Shown: positions 24,746-33,496 of the stretch, in pieces
How positions within the stretch are numbered: position 1 is the stretch's first letter
Layout: the number at the start of each line of letters is the position of its first letter
Translations under genes and position numbers: made by a program
The notes under the pieces: model-generated
What the model was told of the DNA's origin: nothing
What the model saw: the letters and a program-made list of their open reading frames with translations, nothing else
The model's database searches: none
Origin: JANQTF01 sp041741415
GTDB lineage: Bacteria > Bacteroidota > Bacteroidia > J057
Assembly (NCBI GenBank): GCA_041741415.1
Contig: JBGSKC010000036.1
Span: 313,866-377,865 of the forward strand
Direction: 5' to 3'
DNA length: 64,000 nt

Positions 24746-25167
24746 ACCGGAAGGCCTTTCTGAAGCGCAGCGGGGTCCTGGGCCTCGGGTCTCTCGGGCT
24801 GGGAAGTCTGGCGGGCTGCGGCTTGCTGTTTGAGCGTGAGAAAATGCTGTGTACCGTCGCTGAGCTGGAGGCCGGCGACCCGATTGTGAGAGAGTTTAAC
24901 TGGGAGGAGGTGCTGGTGACCCGCCGGGCGGGCGAGGTGGTGATTTTTTCGCTGGTGTGCACCCACAAAAAATGCACGGTGGCCTGGCAGCCCCGGGAGC
25001 GGCAGTTTGCCTGTCCCTGCCACGAGGGCCTTTATGACGAGGAGGGGGAGGTGATTGACGGGCCGCCACCGGCGCCACTGCTGCGGTTTGTGGCAGAAGT
25101 GCGGGGGGAAGAAATCTGGGTGAAGGCGGAGGAAGCAAAGCGGCCTGAGCGCCAACAGGGAGGATGA
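24724..25167 (+). CDS. Rieske-type [2Fe-2S] lipoprotein
   Basis: A 147-residue exported iron-sulfur protein. The N-terminus reads NRKAFLKRSGVLGLGSLGLGSLAGCG, a signal with a likely lipobox (LAGC), without the twin arginine usual for cofactor-loaded export. A full Rieske site follows: C79 and H81 in CTHKKC, C97 and H100 in CPCH, with C84 and C99 placed for the disulfide. The domain is very short, close to a minimal Rieske fold. It starts inside ribE, so translation is probably coupled. No cytochrome b or oxidase genes are nearby; its electron partner is unknown. Confidence 0.87.
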   Translation: MEQPERINRKAFLKRSGVLGLGSLGLGSLAGCGLLFEREKMLCTVAELEAGDPIVREFNWEEVLVTRRAGEVVIFSLVCTHKKCTVAWQPRERQFACPCHEGLYDEEGEVIDGPPPAPLLRFVAEVRGEEIWVKAEEAKRPERQQGG

Positions 25168-25659
25168 GCGGGCCATTGAACCGCCAAAAATGACCAAATA
25201 ACAGCAGATGGAGCGGGGAGCAGGCGAAGTTGGGTAGTTTCAATGATGCACAATTGTGGGCACAAGCCCCAATTCCAGATCCCGCGCCCCGTTGTGACTT
25301 CCCCGGATTCGCAAAACCTATCCCAACCGTTCTTTCCTCCGGCTGAGACAGCGGGAGCGGGAAAAAGAAAGCAGCAGCTGAAGAGCTGCTGTTTTTTTTG
25401 TGGGGCGAGCGTTCTTAACGCACTGGAAAGCAACGGGTATATCTTAGGTTGAATACTTCGGCCACGATTTACTTCATAGTTTCAGTACGGCCTGCCGAAT
25501 CCGTTTTTTTACTTGTCCCCAAGTAACTTTCTTCAGCAGGGAAGAGACAGAAGCTCATCCGGCTCAGCTTCCTGCTTCGCGGAAGCGCTTGGTGCTTGGG
25601 TTATAAGGTGGTCGGTGCGGTCGCGAGCAAGCTGTTCGGGGGATTGGTTGGACATAGAA
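25168..25659. other. Convergent intergenic region with one terminator
   Basis: About 490 bases between the Rieske gene and the end of the Fic gene. Apart from the terminator at 25372-25399 I see no gene or structure. Short frames here lack homology, signal or ribosome site. Confidence 0.5.
25372..25399 (+). terminator. Intrinsic terminator
   Basis: CAGCAGCT-GAAG-AGCTGCTG is a perfect 8-bp stem with a tetraloop, followed by eight T bases (25392-25399). It is about 200 bases beyond the Rieske stop and is the first clear stop signal for the ribE transcript. Confidence 0.88.
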
Positions 25660-27117
25660 TTAAATTTCACTCGCAATCTGCGCAACGGCTGCCGTCAACA
25701 CCTGTTCCAGGTATAGACGGATGTTTTTTTCTTTGGATGCAATCTCCTCCTTAATCGAGATGATGTGGGGTTTCAGATCGAGAGGGAGGGTGGTATCGGC
25801 GCTTTCTTCTGCGGCACTTCCTTTGTATTCGAGAAAGGCCCCTATGGCCAGCACGCTGTCATCATAGCCAAAATGGTGCAGGGTGATCACTAACTCATAC
25901 TTTTTGTCTTCAAATCCAATTGCGAACACAAAATAGGCCCGTGGCAGATTCCGGTTAAAAAAGTAGGCATGCTTTTTTGCGTAGCTGACGATTTGCTTGT
26001 AGTAGTAGTGCTGACGGGTCTCTTCGTCGGGTTTGCCGCTGCCGATATAGACGATGAGGTTGCCTTCAAACTCCTGCTCCAGCTTGTCCCTGTACTCATT
26101 GAGAAACCGGCTGCACATCTCAAACACGTGCAAACGGTTGGCGGCAAGAACAGCCTGAGAATGCTGCTTTGACTGTTGCAGTTTTTGAAAAAGCTTCCCT
26201 TTCAATGCGTTGGTAACCTCATTGAGCGAGACTTGGCTGACTTCCCGGAGATTGAGTGCTTCTTCGATATTTCGTCGCTGAATTTCAGCAAAGTAGGTCA
26301 CCAGCTTCTGAGGAGAGCCATGATCAGCTTCTTCCAGTGCCTGAATGTATCTGATTTTAGCCTCTTCCCGGAGTACCGTGATGGGGAAAAAGTTGTACTT
26401 GATCAAAATCAGGCTGGCGATGAGACGAACCACCCTGCCATTGCCATCCTGAAACGGGTGAATGGTCGTAAACGCATGGTGTACCCAGGTGGCGATGATG
26501 AGCGGATGCACGTTCTGCTCGCAGAGCTGGTGATAGATCCCGATGAGCTGGTCCATTTCGGCCTCCACGTGCTCAGGGGGACAATAGAGAATAACCGTCC
26601 CGTCCTCCCGGGTGGGGTTATTTTCCCGCTCTTTAAATTTGCCTCTGAGCAGAGGGATTCTGGTTTTGTTGCCAAACTGATCCCTGCCTTCAGCATGCTC
26701 CTGATGACGGGTGGTGAGCTGATGCAACTCCAGAATGAAGCCTTTGGTCAGCGGCCTGTTCTCCTTCACCACATCAAAAATGAAATCTACAGCATCCAGG
26801 TGATCTTTCAAGTGATGAAAGAGACGCTCTTTGGGGATGTTGGTATCGCCGTGACTAACCAATGAGGAGACGAAGCCCTCGTTAATCAGCGTTTCCGTCA
26901 CGCCTTTGTCAATATCATACATCCGCTCCACGATCCCGGTTTCAATGGCGTGTTTGCGTTTGAGTTTTTCTACAAACTCCTGGTATTCTGTTGAGCTGGC
27001 TTGCAGAACCTCTCTCCGAGACAGCCAGGAGGCTGCGATTTCATCCAATAAAGAGGTATCGCATATCTCCCATTCACTGGAAAAGGAGATATGCTTCCAA
27101 AGCCTGAGTGATGCCAT
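25660..27117 (-). CDS. Fic-domain protein (probable AMP transferase)
   Basis: A 485-residue cytosolic protein. The Fic active site HPFQDGNGRVVR starts at H220, complete with catalytic His, the Asp that binds metal, and the nucleotide-binding Gly-Asn-Gly-Arg; these enzymes usually transfer AMP from ATP onto hydroxyl groups of target proteins. Near residue 80 the segment ETGIVERMYDIDKG resembles the class II autoinhibitory helix, with the key Glu present and Arg in place of the following Gly/Asn. The C-terminal 170 residues match nothing I recognise. No antitoxin-like partner is adjacent. Start ATG 27117. Confidence 0.9.
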   Translation of the reverse strand: MASLRLWKHISFSSEWEICDTSLLDEIAASWLSRREVLQASSTEYQEFVEKLKRKHAIETGIVERMYDIDKGVTETLINEGFVSSLVSHGDTNIPKERLFHHLKDHLDAVDFIFDVVKENRPLTKGFILELHQLTTRHQEHAEGRDQFGNKTRIPLLRGKFKERENNPTREDGTVILYCPPEHVEAEMDQLIGIYHQLCEQNVHPLIIATWVHHAFTTIHPFQDGNGRVVRLIASLILIKYNFFPITVLREEAKIRYIQALEEADHGSPQKLVTYFAEIQRRNIEEALNLREVSQVSLNEVTNALKGKLFQKLQQSKQHSQAVLAANRLHVFEMCSRFLNEYRDKLEQEFEGNLIVYIGSGKPDEETRQHYYYKQIVSYAKKHAYFFNRNLPRAYFVFAIGFEDKKYELVITLHHFGYDDSVLAIGAFLEYKGSAAEESADTTLPLDLKPHIISIKEEIASKEKNIRLYLEQVLTAAVAQIASEI

Positions 27118-27328
27118 ATCACCTGTTAGTTAAATTTGTTCGCTTGTCTACTTGTCTATATGGCGAAACTTTCTGAACCTTAGGCAATATAATCCTTTCT
27201 CGCTTGTTCCGCAACCAGGGCAGTTAGGGAGACTTATCCCCGACATCCGCACTGCTAGAAACAATATCCCGGCCAAGGCTGCAATCGCCCCTGACCGGGA
27301 TTTACACAACGATACAAAGCCTTCCCCC

Positions 27329-27973
27329 CTACTCATCCATCGCCCCATACCCTGCCGGGGGCGTCAGGCTGAAGAGGCCGTCGTCGGGGGTGGTGGTATC
27401 GACTTCGCGGGCGACGAGGTGCAGCAGCAGGCCGTTTTGTTCCATGTCCATTTCCAGCGGAAATCCCTTGAGGCCCTGGTAGGTGAAGCCGTTGCTACCT
27501 GGCTCAGAAAGGATTTCTTCTGTTACCCACATTTCCAGGGTCTCGCCTTCGGGGGTGGTCACAATGGCTTGCTTCACTTCGTAGCCGGCAATTTCGGCAG
27601 TCTCACCGGTGTAGCTGACTTTGTATGCCGCAGATTGCTGCTCATTCGCTGCGGCAAGCTCCTGGTCAGTCAGGCGCTTGTACAGCTTCTGGCCCATCAT
27701 GTTCATCAGCATGAGGCCCTGGTTGGTTTGGGCGTTGGTGATGACGGTTGTGTTCATCGGGCCCATGTTCATTTCAATCCGGGATAGCTTTCCTTTGTAG
27801 GTCAGGGTCAAGGTGCTGTTGGCCATCATGGCGGCCTGCATAGCGTCGATTTCGTCTGACTCAATTTCCACGTCATACACAATGGTCGCGGACCGAACTG
27901 CCTGGGCTTGAGCCATGGAAAGGGGAGCAAACAGGCAAAACAGCCCCCACAACACTGATTTCATTGATTTCAT
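27329..27973 (-). CDS. Secreted protein of unknown function, DUF4412/GLPGLI-like
   Basis: A 214-residue protein beginning at ATG 27973 (MKSMKSVLWGLFCLFAPLSMAQAQ), a clean signal peptide; the 19 residues upstream in frame do not fit a leader. The mature part reads SATIVYDVEIESDE, TLTYKGKLSRIEMNMGPMN, ITNAQTNQGLMLMNMMGQKLY and ETAEIAGYEVKQAIVTTPEGETLEMWVTEEI, the pattern of DUF4412/GLPGLI-type periplasmic proteins of Bacteroidota: a reporter-like beta fold with a methionine-rich core. Function unknown. It is monocistronic, with a terminator not evident downstream. Confidence 0.7.
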   Translation of the reverse strand: MKSMKSVLWGLFCLFAPLSMAQAQAVRSATIVYDVEIESDEIDAMQAAMMANSTLTLTYKGKLSRIEMNMGPMNTTVITNAQTNQGLMLMNMMGQKLYKRLTDQELAAANEQQSAAYKVSYTGETAEIAGYEVKQAIVTTPEGETLEMWVTEEILSEPGSNGFTYQGLKGFPLEMDMEQNGLLLHLVAREVDTTTPDDGLFSLTPPAGYGAMDE

Positions 27974-28241
27974 GTCGGTGATTTCACGTTCTTGGGGAAA
28001 AACATTTTTCCCTGGGTTGAACTTCTGCATTTTTTACCGGATGGCGAAACCATCCCTTGCTTTTATTTTTTCCGATACCTGATTGTCTGTATTCGGCGCC
28101 TTCGTCAAAAAATTTGCTGCGCAGGGAGCACAATCAATTTTGTCTATATAGCTGAAAATGAATTACAAATGCCGATCTTTTGAGCTAAATAGCACCGACG
28201 ATCTTCCAGCATAGACATGGAGCCCGCACGTGATCGCCCGG

Positions 28242-28793
28242 ATGGCTTCCCACTTCTATTGCACCGCCATGCTTCATGGTTCCCGCATCGTCCTTCGCCC
28301 CATGACCCTTCGCGAGCGGCGCACCTTCTTTCAGTGGGCCACCCAATCCGACGCCACCGAATGGTGGTATGGCTCCCGCTACGGCGACGAAATTCCGAGC
28401 TACGAGGTCTTTAAGCTCGACTGGGAAAGGCATTACTTCGAAGATGGCCACCCCGACATGGGCCGCTGCTACTCGATTCTGGTGCAGGATCGCGCTATCG
28501 GGCAGGTGAACTACAACCCCATTCACCAGGCCGACCGCTCCACAGAAATGGACATCCTCATCGCCCATGACCGCGACAAAGGCCATGGCTACGGATCCGA
28601 GGCCATTCGGCTGCTGGCTGGCTACCTCTTCGAAGAGCTCGAAGTGAGCCGCATCCGAATCGAGGTCATTGCCCAAAACCCCCGGGCCATTCACTCCTAT
28701 GCCAGGGCCGGCTTCCAGGTCATTTACACCTATATCCTCAACGGTATCGAATGGAGGGTAATGGAAAGGCTGGCAGATCCCATTCGGGCCTGA
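28242..28793 (+). CDS. GNAT acetyltransferase, RimJ/RimL-like
   Basis: A protein of about 183 residues with the GNAT fold, transferring acetyl from acetyl-CoA to an amine. It opens with SRIVLRPMTLRERRTFFQWA, typical of the RimL/SpeG branch. The acetyl-CoA loop is seen in DRDKGHGYGSEAIRLLAGYLF, and the C-terminal strand pair reads RIEVIAQNPRAIHSYARAGFQV. The first ATG is 28242; a GTG at 28230 and an ATG at 28269 (MLHGSRIVLRP) are alternatives, the latter giving the most usual N-terminus. It lies 52 bases before the FKBP gene on the same strand. Confidence 0.87.
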   Translation: MASHFYCTAMLHGSRIVLRPMTLRERRTFFQWATQSDATEWWYGSRYGDEIPSYEVFKLDWERHYFEDGHPDMGRCYSILVQDRAIGQVNYNPIHQADRSTEMDILIAHDRDKGHGYGSEAIRLLAGYLFEELEVSRIRIEVIAQNPRAIHSYARAGFQVIYTYILNGIEWRVMERLADPIRA

Positions 28794-28845
28794 ATGGTTT
28801 TTTCCTAACTTGCTCCTCCGTTCGCCTATCCAATCCTTATTTCTC

Positions 28846-29700
28846 ATGTCGGCCTTCCTGCAAGATTTTCTCACCAAGCGCAACAAGCCTTTCTCCGTCT
28901 CCGACGATGGCATTTACCACCACATTACCCAGGAAGGCAATGGCCCACAGGCCAAGGCTGGCGATTTCGTGCGCGTGCATTACCGGGGTACCTTTCTCAA
29001 TGGCAAGGTGTTCGACAGCTCCTTTGAGCGCGGAGAACCGATTGTGTTTAAACTCGGCGAAGGCCAGGTCATTGAAGGCTGGGACCTGGGCATTCCCCTG
29101 CTCAACCAGGGCGCGGAAGGCCTGCTCTACCTCAGCCCGGACCAGGCCTATGGCAGCCGCGGTGCCGGAGACGACATTCCACCCAACGCATACCTCCAGT
29201 TTGAGGTGAAACTGGTCGAAATCATGGACGAAACTTCCTACACAACCTGGTCGGAGGAAGAAGACGAACGTCGCAGAAAGATGATTGAAGCCTACATCGA
29301 GGAGCGGATGAGCGTGGAGCTTCGGGTCATTGCCACCTATGCCGCCGATCACAACCTGCCCTTTCAGATGACCTCCACGGGCTTGTTTTACCTGATTGAG
29401 GAGGCGGGAGAAGGTCCTAAACCCCATGTGGGCCAGTCGGTGACGGTCCACTACACTGGCAGGTTGCTCAATGGCAAAATCTTCGATTCTTCCTATCAGC
29501 GCAGCCGCCCCATCACTTTTGAGCTGGGCGTGGGCCGTGTAATCCAGGGTTGGGATGAAGGCATCGCTCTGTTTCGCGAAGGTGGCAAAGGCAAACTCAT
29601 GATCCCCTCCCCGCTGGGCTATGGCCCGAGGGCGATGGGCGAAATTCCCGCCGAATCCACCCTGCTGTTTGATATCGAGCTGGTGAAGGTGGGTGCCTGA
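28846..29700 (+). CDS. Peptidyl-prolyl isomerase with two FKBP domains
   Basis: A 284-residue protein without a signal peptide, starting at ATG 28846. FKBP domain 1 (about 25-125) contains VRVHYRGTFLNGKVFDSSF and VIEGWDLGIPLL. Domain 2 (about 185-284) contains VTVHYTGRLLNGKIFDSSY and VIQGWDEGIALFREGGKGKL. A charged helical linker (about 132-175, EEEDERRRKMIEAYIEER) joins them. FKBPs speed proline isomerisation in folding proteins. Both domains keep the aromatic pocket residues, so both may be active. Cytosolic tandem FKBPs are less common than the exported FkpA kind; the helical linker could allow dimerisation. Confidence 0.92.
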   Translation: MSAFLQDFLTKRNKPFSVSDDGIYHHITQEGNGPQAKAGDFVRVHYRGTFLNGKVFDSSFERGEPIVFKLGEGQVIEGWDLGIPLLNQGAEGLLYLSPDQAYGSRGAGDDIPPNAYLQFEVKLVEIMDETSYTTWSEEEDERRRKMIEAYIEERMSVELRVIATYAADHNLPFQMTSTGLFYLIEEAGEGPKPHVGQSVTVHYTGRLLNGKIFDSSYQRSRPITFELGVGRVIQGWDEGIALFREGGKGKLMIPSPLGYGPRAMGEIPAESTLLFDIELVKVGA

Positions 29701-29741
29701 CGACCTCGCGGTCAGCGATATTTGGTGAATGGGAGCAGCAG

Positions 29742-30737
29742 CTACTGCTCAAAATCAATCTCGGCATTGTCGCCGATGTTGATAGAATTGGTTTTGCCGC
29801 GCAGGGAGGTGTCGTTTCCAATCACGGAGTTCTGCAAAATGATGGATTCGAGCCGCGAATAAGCGCCCAGAATCGTGTTTCTGACCACAGAATAGTTGAT
29901 TCTGGCTCCTTCTGCAATGGCCACGTATGGCCCGATGATGGAGTGGTTGATTTCGCAGCCTTCCGCAATGTGTACAGGCGGAATGATGACGGTATTGTGA
30001 AACTGGTAATTGTGCTGTCTGCCAAGGCGCTCCAGCAAAATGCGGTTGGTCTGGAGCAGGGTCTTTTTATGCCCGCCGTCAAACCAGTTCTCAACGGTCA
30101 TGGTGCGAAACTTCACTCCCCGCCGCACCATTTCCATGAGGGCATCGGTGAAGGCATATTCTTCTTCGGGGCGAATGGGCTTGCCAATCATGGCATCCAG
30201 CACCTCAAAAAGCAAAGGCACCTGCTGAATTTTGTAGAGTCCCACAAGAGCGAGGTTGCTGGTGGGAATGCTGGGCTTTTCGGTTAATTTTTTAACGAAC
30301 GTTTGCTCATCCAGCATCGCAATGCCAAAGTGGCGGGGGTCGTCTACCTGGTGAACGGCCAGAGCCGAGCCTTCCAGGCCGAGAATGCGCTGAATGTCAA
30401 CGGTGAAAATGGTGTCGCCGAGGTTTACAAGAAGTTCGTCTGCGTCTCCTACGGCCTCTTTGGCCATCCAAACGGCGTGGGCCAGGCCTTTCCGGGGCTC
30501 CTGAAGCACAAAGGCAGCATCAATGCGGTCGCCGTAATCGCGGAGAACATACTCTTTGATTTTGTCGCGCAGATAGCCTACCACAAAGATCTGGCGGGAA
30601 ATGCCAGCGTCGAGCAAGCTTTCGATGATATGGCCCAAAATGGGCTTCCCCGCCACTGGGATCAGCGGCTTGGGTTGGGTGTGGGTATGCGGGCGAAGCT
30701 GTGTCCCTACCCCTGCCACCGGAATCATCGCAATCAT
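29742..30737 (-). CDS. Sugar-phosphate nucleotidyltransferase with left-handed helix tail
   Basis: A 331-residue enzyme of the glucose-1-phosphate thymidylyl/uridylyl and mannose-1-phosphate guanylyltransferase family, making NDP-sugars. The N-terminal domain (about 1-235) shows AGVGTQLRPHTHTQPKPLIPVAGKP, ELLVNLGDTIF and VGLYKI. The C-terminal part (about 250-331) is a hexapeptide-type helix (CEINHSIIGPYVAIAEGARI). The signature has Gln where most members have Arg or Lys (GTRLRP). The product cannot be fixed from sequence. An ATG at 30728 is an equally good start. It is convergent with the FKBP gene. Confidence 0.85.
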   Translation of the reverse strand: MIAMIPVAGVGTQLRPHTHTQPKPLIPVAGKPILGHIIESLLDAGISRQIFVVGYLRDKIKEYVLRDYGDRIDAAFVLQEPRKGLAHAVWMAKEAVGDADELLVNLGDTIFTVDIQRILGLEGSALAVHQVDDPRHFGIAMLDEQTFVKKLTEKPSIPTSNLALVGLYKIQQVPLLFEVLDAMIGKPIRPEEEYAFTDALMEMVRRGVKFRTMTVENWFDGGHKKTLLQTNRILLERLGRQHNYQFHNTVIIPPVHIAEGCEINHSIIGPYVAIAEGARINYSVVRNTILGAYSRLESIILQNSVIGNDTSLRGKTNSINIGDNAEIDFEQ

Positions 30738-30827
30738 AGGTCTGTTCCTTTGTGGAAAGGTACTACAAGTTCCCTGCCTCGCAAAGCCAGACTAACCGCC
30801 TTCGGCTGTTTTGGAGGCTATTCCTCC

Positions 30828-31862
30828 TCAGCGGCTGTGCAAGCTGTCGCTGCCTCGCAGGGCTTCGGGGTCCACCCGGCCATGCCGGTGGTTGGGGAGG
30901 AGTTCTGGCGGACAAATGATCCCATTAGAGTCGAGCATTGCATCCACCTCCATAAAGGCTGCCAGGATGATCTGGGAATAGTTCTGCGAAGCATTGCCGA
31001 ACCGCCTCGATTTCGACTGCCACAGGTTCCGGATCAGGGGCATTCCGCCTTCCTCCGGCTTCATTTGCCTGATCACCCTGCTCACATTCCTGGCCCCGGC
31101 ATGGTACACATGCAGCACAAGCAGCCTGAACCAGGTTTCCGACTCCTGCCAGCTCAGGTTGGCGTCCTGCAAAATGGTTCTCGTTTTAGGCAGGCAAACA
31201 GTCCTGATCAGGCGCGCGGCTCCGCGGGCCGAAGCCTCAAAATCTGCCCGCTGGTCGAGGGTGTCGTTCACAATAAGCCCCATATCGCGGGCAACGCCTT
31301 TCATGAGCTGAAAAGCACCATAGGCGCCGTCTGTAGAAAACTGCAGCCGCCCCGGGCTCTCGATCATGAGTATCGCCTGAGCAAACCAGGGGTCCACGCC
31401 CTCTTCTGCGAAAATATTCAGGGCCAGGTCGATGGGCGACAACACGGCATCCAGGCGGTAGAAGTGGTTGCGGCCCGTGGTAAAGTAAATTTCTTCAGAC
31501 CGGGCGAGCCCGAGTGCAGCCCGAAGACTGTCCTCGTAAGCTTTTCGACCTCTGGAACTGCGCGACTGCCAGCTCACGGTGAGCATGGTATCGACGATGC
31601 GGCGATTAGCAGCCAGGTTCACCAGCAGGCTGTCGGGCCCCATGTGCATAGCCGTCCGCCAAAAGGCGGTTTGAGAAAGGGTATCCCAACCTTCGGCATA
31701 GAGGCTGCTATCGCGAATGATTTGGAGGCACACATGCGGAAATTCTTCCCTGGCCTTTTCATTCAACTCGGAGGTACGCCACCGGGACGGTGGACGCAGC
31801 GTTAGCGGCCAGGCAATCACAATCAGCAGAAGAAGGCCCATCAAGGCCTTGCGTGGTTTCAT
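30828..31862 (-). CDS. Lytic transglycosylase (SLT-fold) with membrane anchor
   Basis: A 344-residue cell-wall enzyme. An N-terminal hydrophobic segment (LMGLLLLIVIAWPLTL) is an uncleaved anchor or signal. The C-terminal half holds a soluble-lytic-transglycosylase domain (about 165-300): the catalytic Glu in AQAILMIESPGR, the conserved DGAYGAFQLMKGVARDMG, and HVYHAGARNV near 265. Such enzymes cut the MurNAc-GlcNAc link to give 1,6-anhydro ends. The N-terminal 150 residues are not recognised. It lies 90 bases upstream of the nucleotidyltransferase gene on the same strand. Confidence 0.85.
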   Translation of the reverse strand: MKPRKALMGLLLLIVIAWPLTLRPPSRWRTSELNEKAREEFPHVCLQIIRDSSLYAEGWDTLSQTAFWRTAMHMGPDSLLVNLAANRRIVDTMLTVSWQSRSSRGRKAYEDSLRAALGLARSEEIYFTTGRNHFYRLDAVLSPIDLALNIFAEEGVDPWFAQAILMIESPGRLQFSTDGAYGAFQLMKGVARDMGLIVNDTLDQRADFEASARGAARLIRTVCLPKTRTILQDANLSWQESETWFRLLVLHVYHAGARNVSRVIRQMKPEEGGMPLIRNLWQSKSRRFGNASQNYSQIILAAFMEVDAMLDSNGIICPPELLPNHRHGRVDPEALRGSDSLHSR

Positions 31863-32358
31863 TCGGCTACAACAATCAAACTCCAGCCTGAAGGTAGGAA
31901 ATGATTTGATGGGGAGGGCATGGCCTGTCAGGGTTCAAAGAAAAACGAATGAAAGGAACTTGGCTATCAGTGAAAAAACCCTGAGTTCACGCTTCGCTTT
32001 TTAGTGACGCGGCTGCGCCTGCCATGTTTTAAATGAACAAAGTATCAGCAAGCCCATCAGGAGGGTAAAAACCCTAGAATTGATCGCAATTGCCTCATTA
32101 TCAAGCCTCAAACTTTCCATTTATCGGATTTTTTTGGACGGCTTTGGTGGTCCTTTTTGGAGAGGAAAGAGGGGAAATCTGAAAAAAATGACAAGCAGAA
32201 ATTTGAGCAATAATCCCTCAGGATCGCCAGGTTCATGAGTAGAAAACCCGTTGAATCGAATCAAATGCCCGCTTTGCCAAAGTGAACATGAGGTGTGTTA
32301 TTGAGCAAACTTCAAAATTTGCGTTTTGCTCCCCGCCGTTCCGCCGCGAGGTTTGGGC
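31863..32358. other. Divergent intergenic region containing the leader of the first Rpn gene
   Basis: About 495 bases. The last 158 (from ATTTGAGCAA at 32201) resemble the region before the second Rpn gene (63057-63214, also 158 bases): both begin with the same 10 bases, share an AACC-GTT block, and share GAGCAAA-AAAAT-GTTTT-CTCC about 58 bases before the start. The remainder shows no gene. Confidence 0.55.
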
Positions 32359-33399
32359 ATGCTTACCCCCGACCTTCTCTGGAAAGGCATCATCGAAGAT
32401 TTCTTTCCGCAACTCATGGCCTTCTTTTTCCCCGGTCTCGCCGACAAGATCGATTACGACAGGGTGGAGTTTCTCGAACAGGAGCTCACACAGCTCTTTC
32501 CCGAAAGAGAGGGAAAGGACCGCCGCGTGGACAAACTGGTGAAAGTGTGGCTGCACAGTGGTGAGGAAAAATGGCTGCTCATTCACCTGGAGGTGCAGGG
32601 CTACCGCGACAAGGACTTCGGATTCAGGATGTTCACTTACGCCTACCGGATTTTCGACCGATATGGCAGGCTGGTGGAGGCGCTGGCGATTTTGACCGAT
32701 CCCTACAAAACCTACCGCCCGAAGGCCTTCAGCCTGAAAAATGGGAACAGCCAGATGCGGTATCAGTTTCGTAGCTACAAACTACTGGACCAGTCGCGGG
32801 AGGAGCTGGCAGCGAGCGACAACCCCATCGCGCTGGCTTTGCTGGTGGCATATGATTCTATTCTGAAAAAGAAGCAGCGAAGATCTGGCAAAGTGCCTGA
32901 CAGTGAACAGTTTGAGTTGAAAACAGCCTGGCTCAGGCTGCTGCTGGAAAAGGGGTTTGATCGGGAGGCCATTGTGCGGCTAACCACTTTTATTATACAT
33001 TACCTCCCGTTTTCCGAATCAGAAATGATCGTTACATTTGACAAACACGTTGCAGACCAGACACAAACCAAAGAAGGTATGGGCATCATCGAGCGCGTTG
33101 AAAACGAAATAAAAAGGATGGCTTTTGAGGAAGGCAAGCTGGAAGGCTTTGGAGAGGGGATTGAAAAAGGCAAGCTGGAAGGTAAGCTGGAGGGGAAACT
33201 CTTAACCAGTATCCAGAATCTGGCAGCACTTCGTGGAACCTCATTTTTCTCCGAATCCTCCAACGAAGACCTAACTACCACTTTCCAACTTCCGCTGGAA
33301 TGGGTGCAACGCATCCGAAAAGGCGACATTCCCGGAATTGAGGAAGTAGAGACATTTCTGACCAGTCAGAATGGAAACGGGCATTCAACAAATTTTTGA
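32359..33399 (+). CDS. Rpn/PD-(D/E)XK nuclease-family transposase-like protein, full length
   Basis: A 346-residue protein starting at ATG 32359 (MLTPDLLWKGIIEDFF). The N-terminal nuclease core has D in RRVDKLVKVWL and the ExQ pair in LIHLEVQGYRDKDF, the variant PD-(D/E)XK site of the Rpn (recombination-promoting nuclease) and PDDEXK_2 families. The conserved segments FTYAYRIFDRYG and YQFRSYKLLDQSREEL follow. The C-terminal part is charged and ends in a low-complexity stretch of GKLEG repeats (33130-33200) before a short tail. These genes are multicopy and poorly understood; E. coli Rpn proteins are DNA endonucleases. A shortened relative lies at 63215. Confidence 0.85.
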   Translation: MLTPDLLWKGIIEDFFPQLMAFFFPGLADKIDYDRVEFLEQELTQLFPEREGKDRRVDKLVKVWLHSGEEKWLLIHLEVQGYRDKDFGFRMFTYAYRIFDRYGRLVEALAILTDPYKTYRPKAFSLKNGNSQMRYQFRSYKLLDQSREELAASDNPIALALLVAYDSILKKKQRRSGKVPDSEQFELKTAWLRLLLEKGFDREAIVRLTTFIIHYLPFSESEMIVTFDKHVADQTQTKEGMGIIERVENEIKRMAFEEGKLEGFGEGIEKGKLEGKLEGKLLTSIQNLAALRGTSFFSESSNEDLTTTFQLPLEWVQRIRKGDIPGIEEVETFLTSQNGNGHSTNF

Positions 33400-33496
33400 A
33401 GGTCTTGCCACCAATCCGGCAGGATAAATGGTAATAGCCTCCGGCAGTTGTCCCCCCGTTCAATTTGTCAACTGAGAGAAAGCCTCCTCCTCCCAT

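Noticed and set aside
27266..27301. ATCCCGG/CCGGGAT inverted pair upstream of the secreted-protein end
   Set aside because: Seven base pairs over a 22-base loop with no T run on either strand; weak.
33130..33200. GKLEG-coding tandem repeats in the first Rpn gene
   Set aside because: Low-complexity coding repeats are usual near the C-terminus of these proteins; not a separate element.
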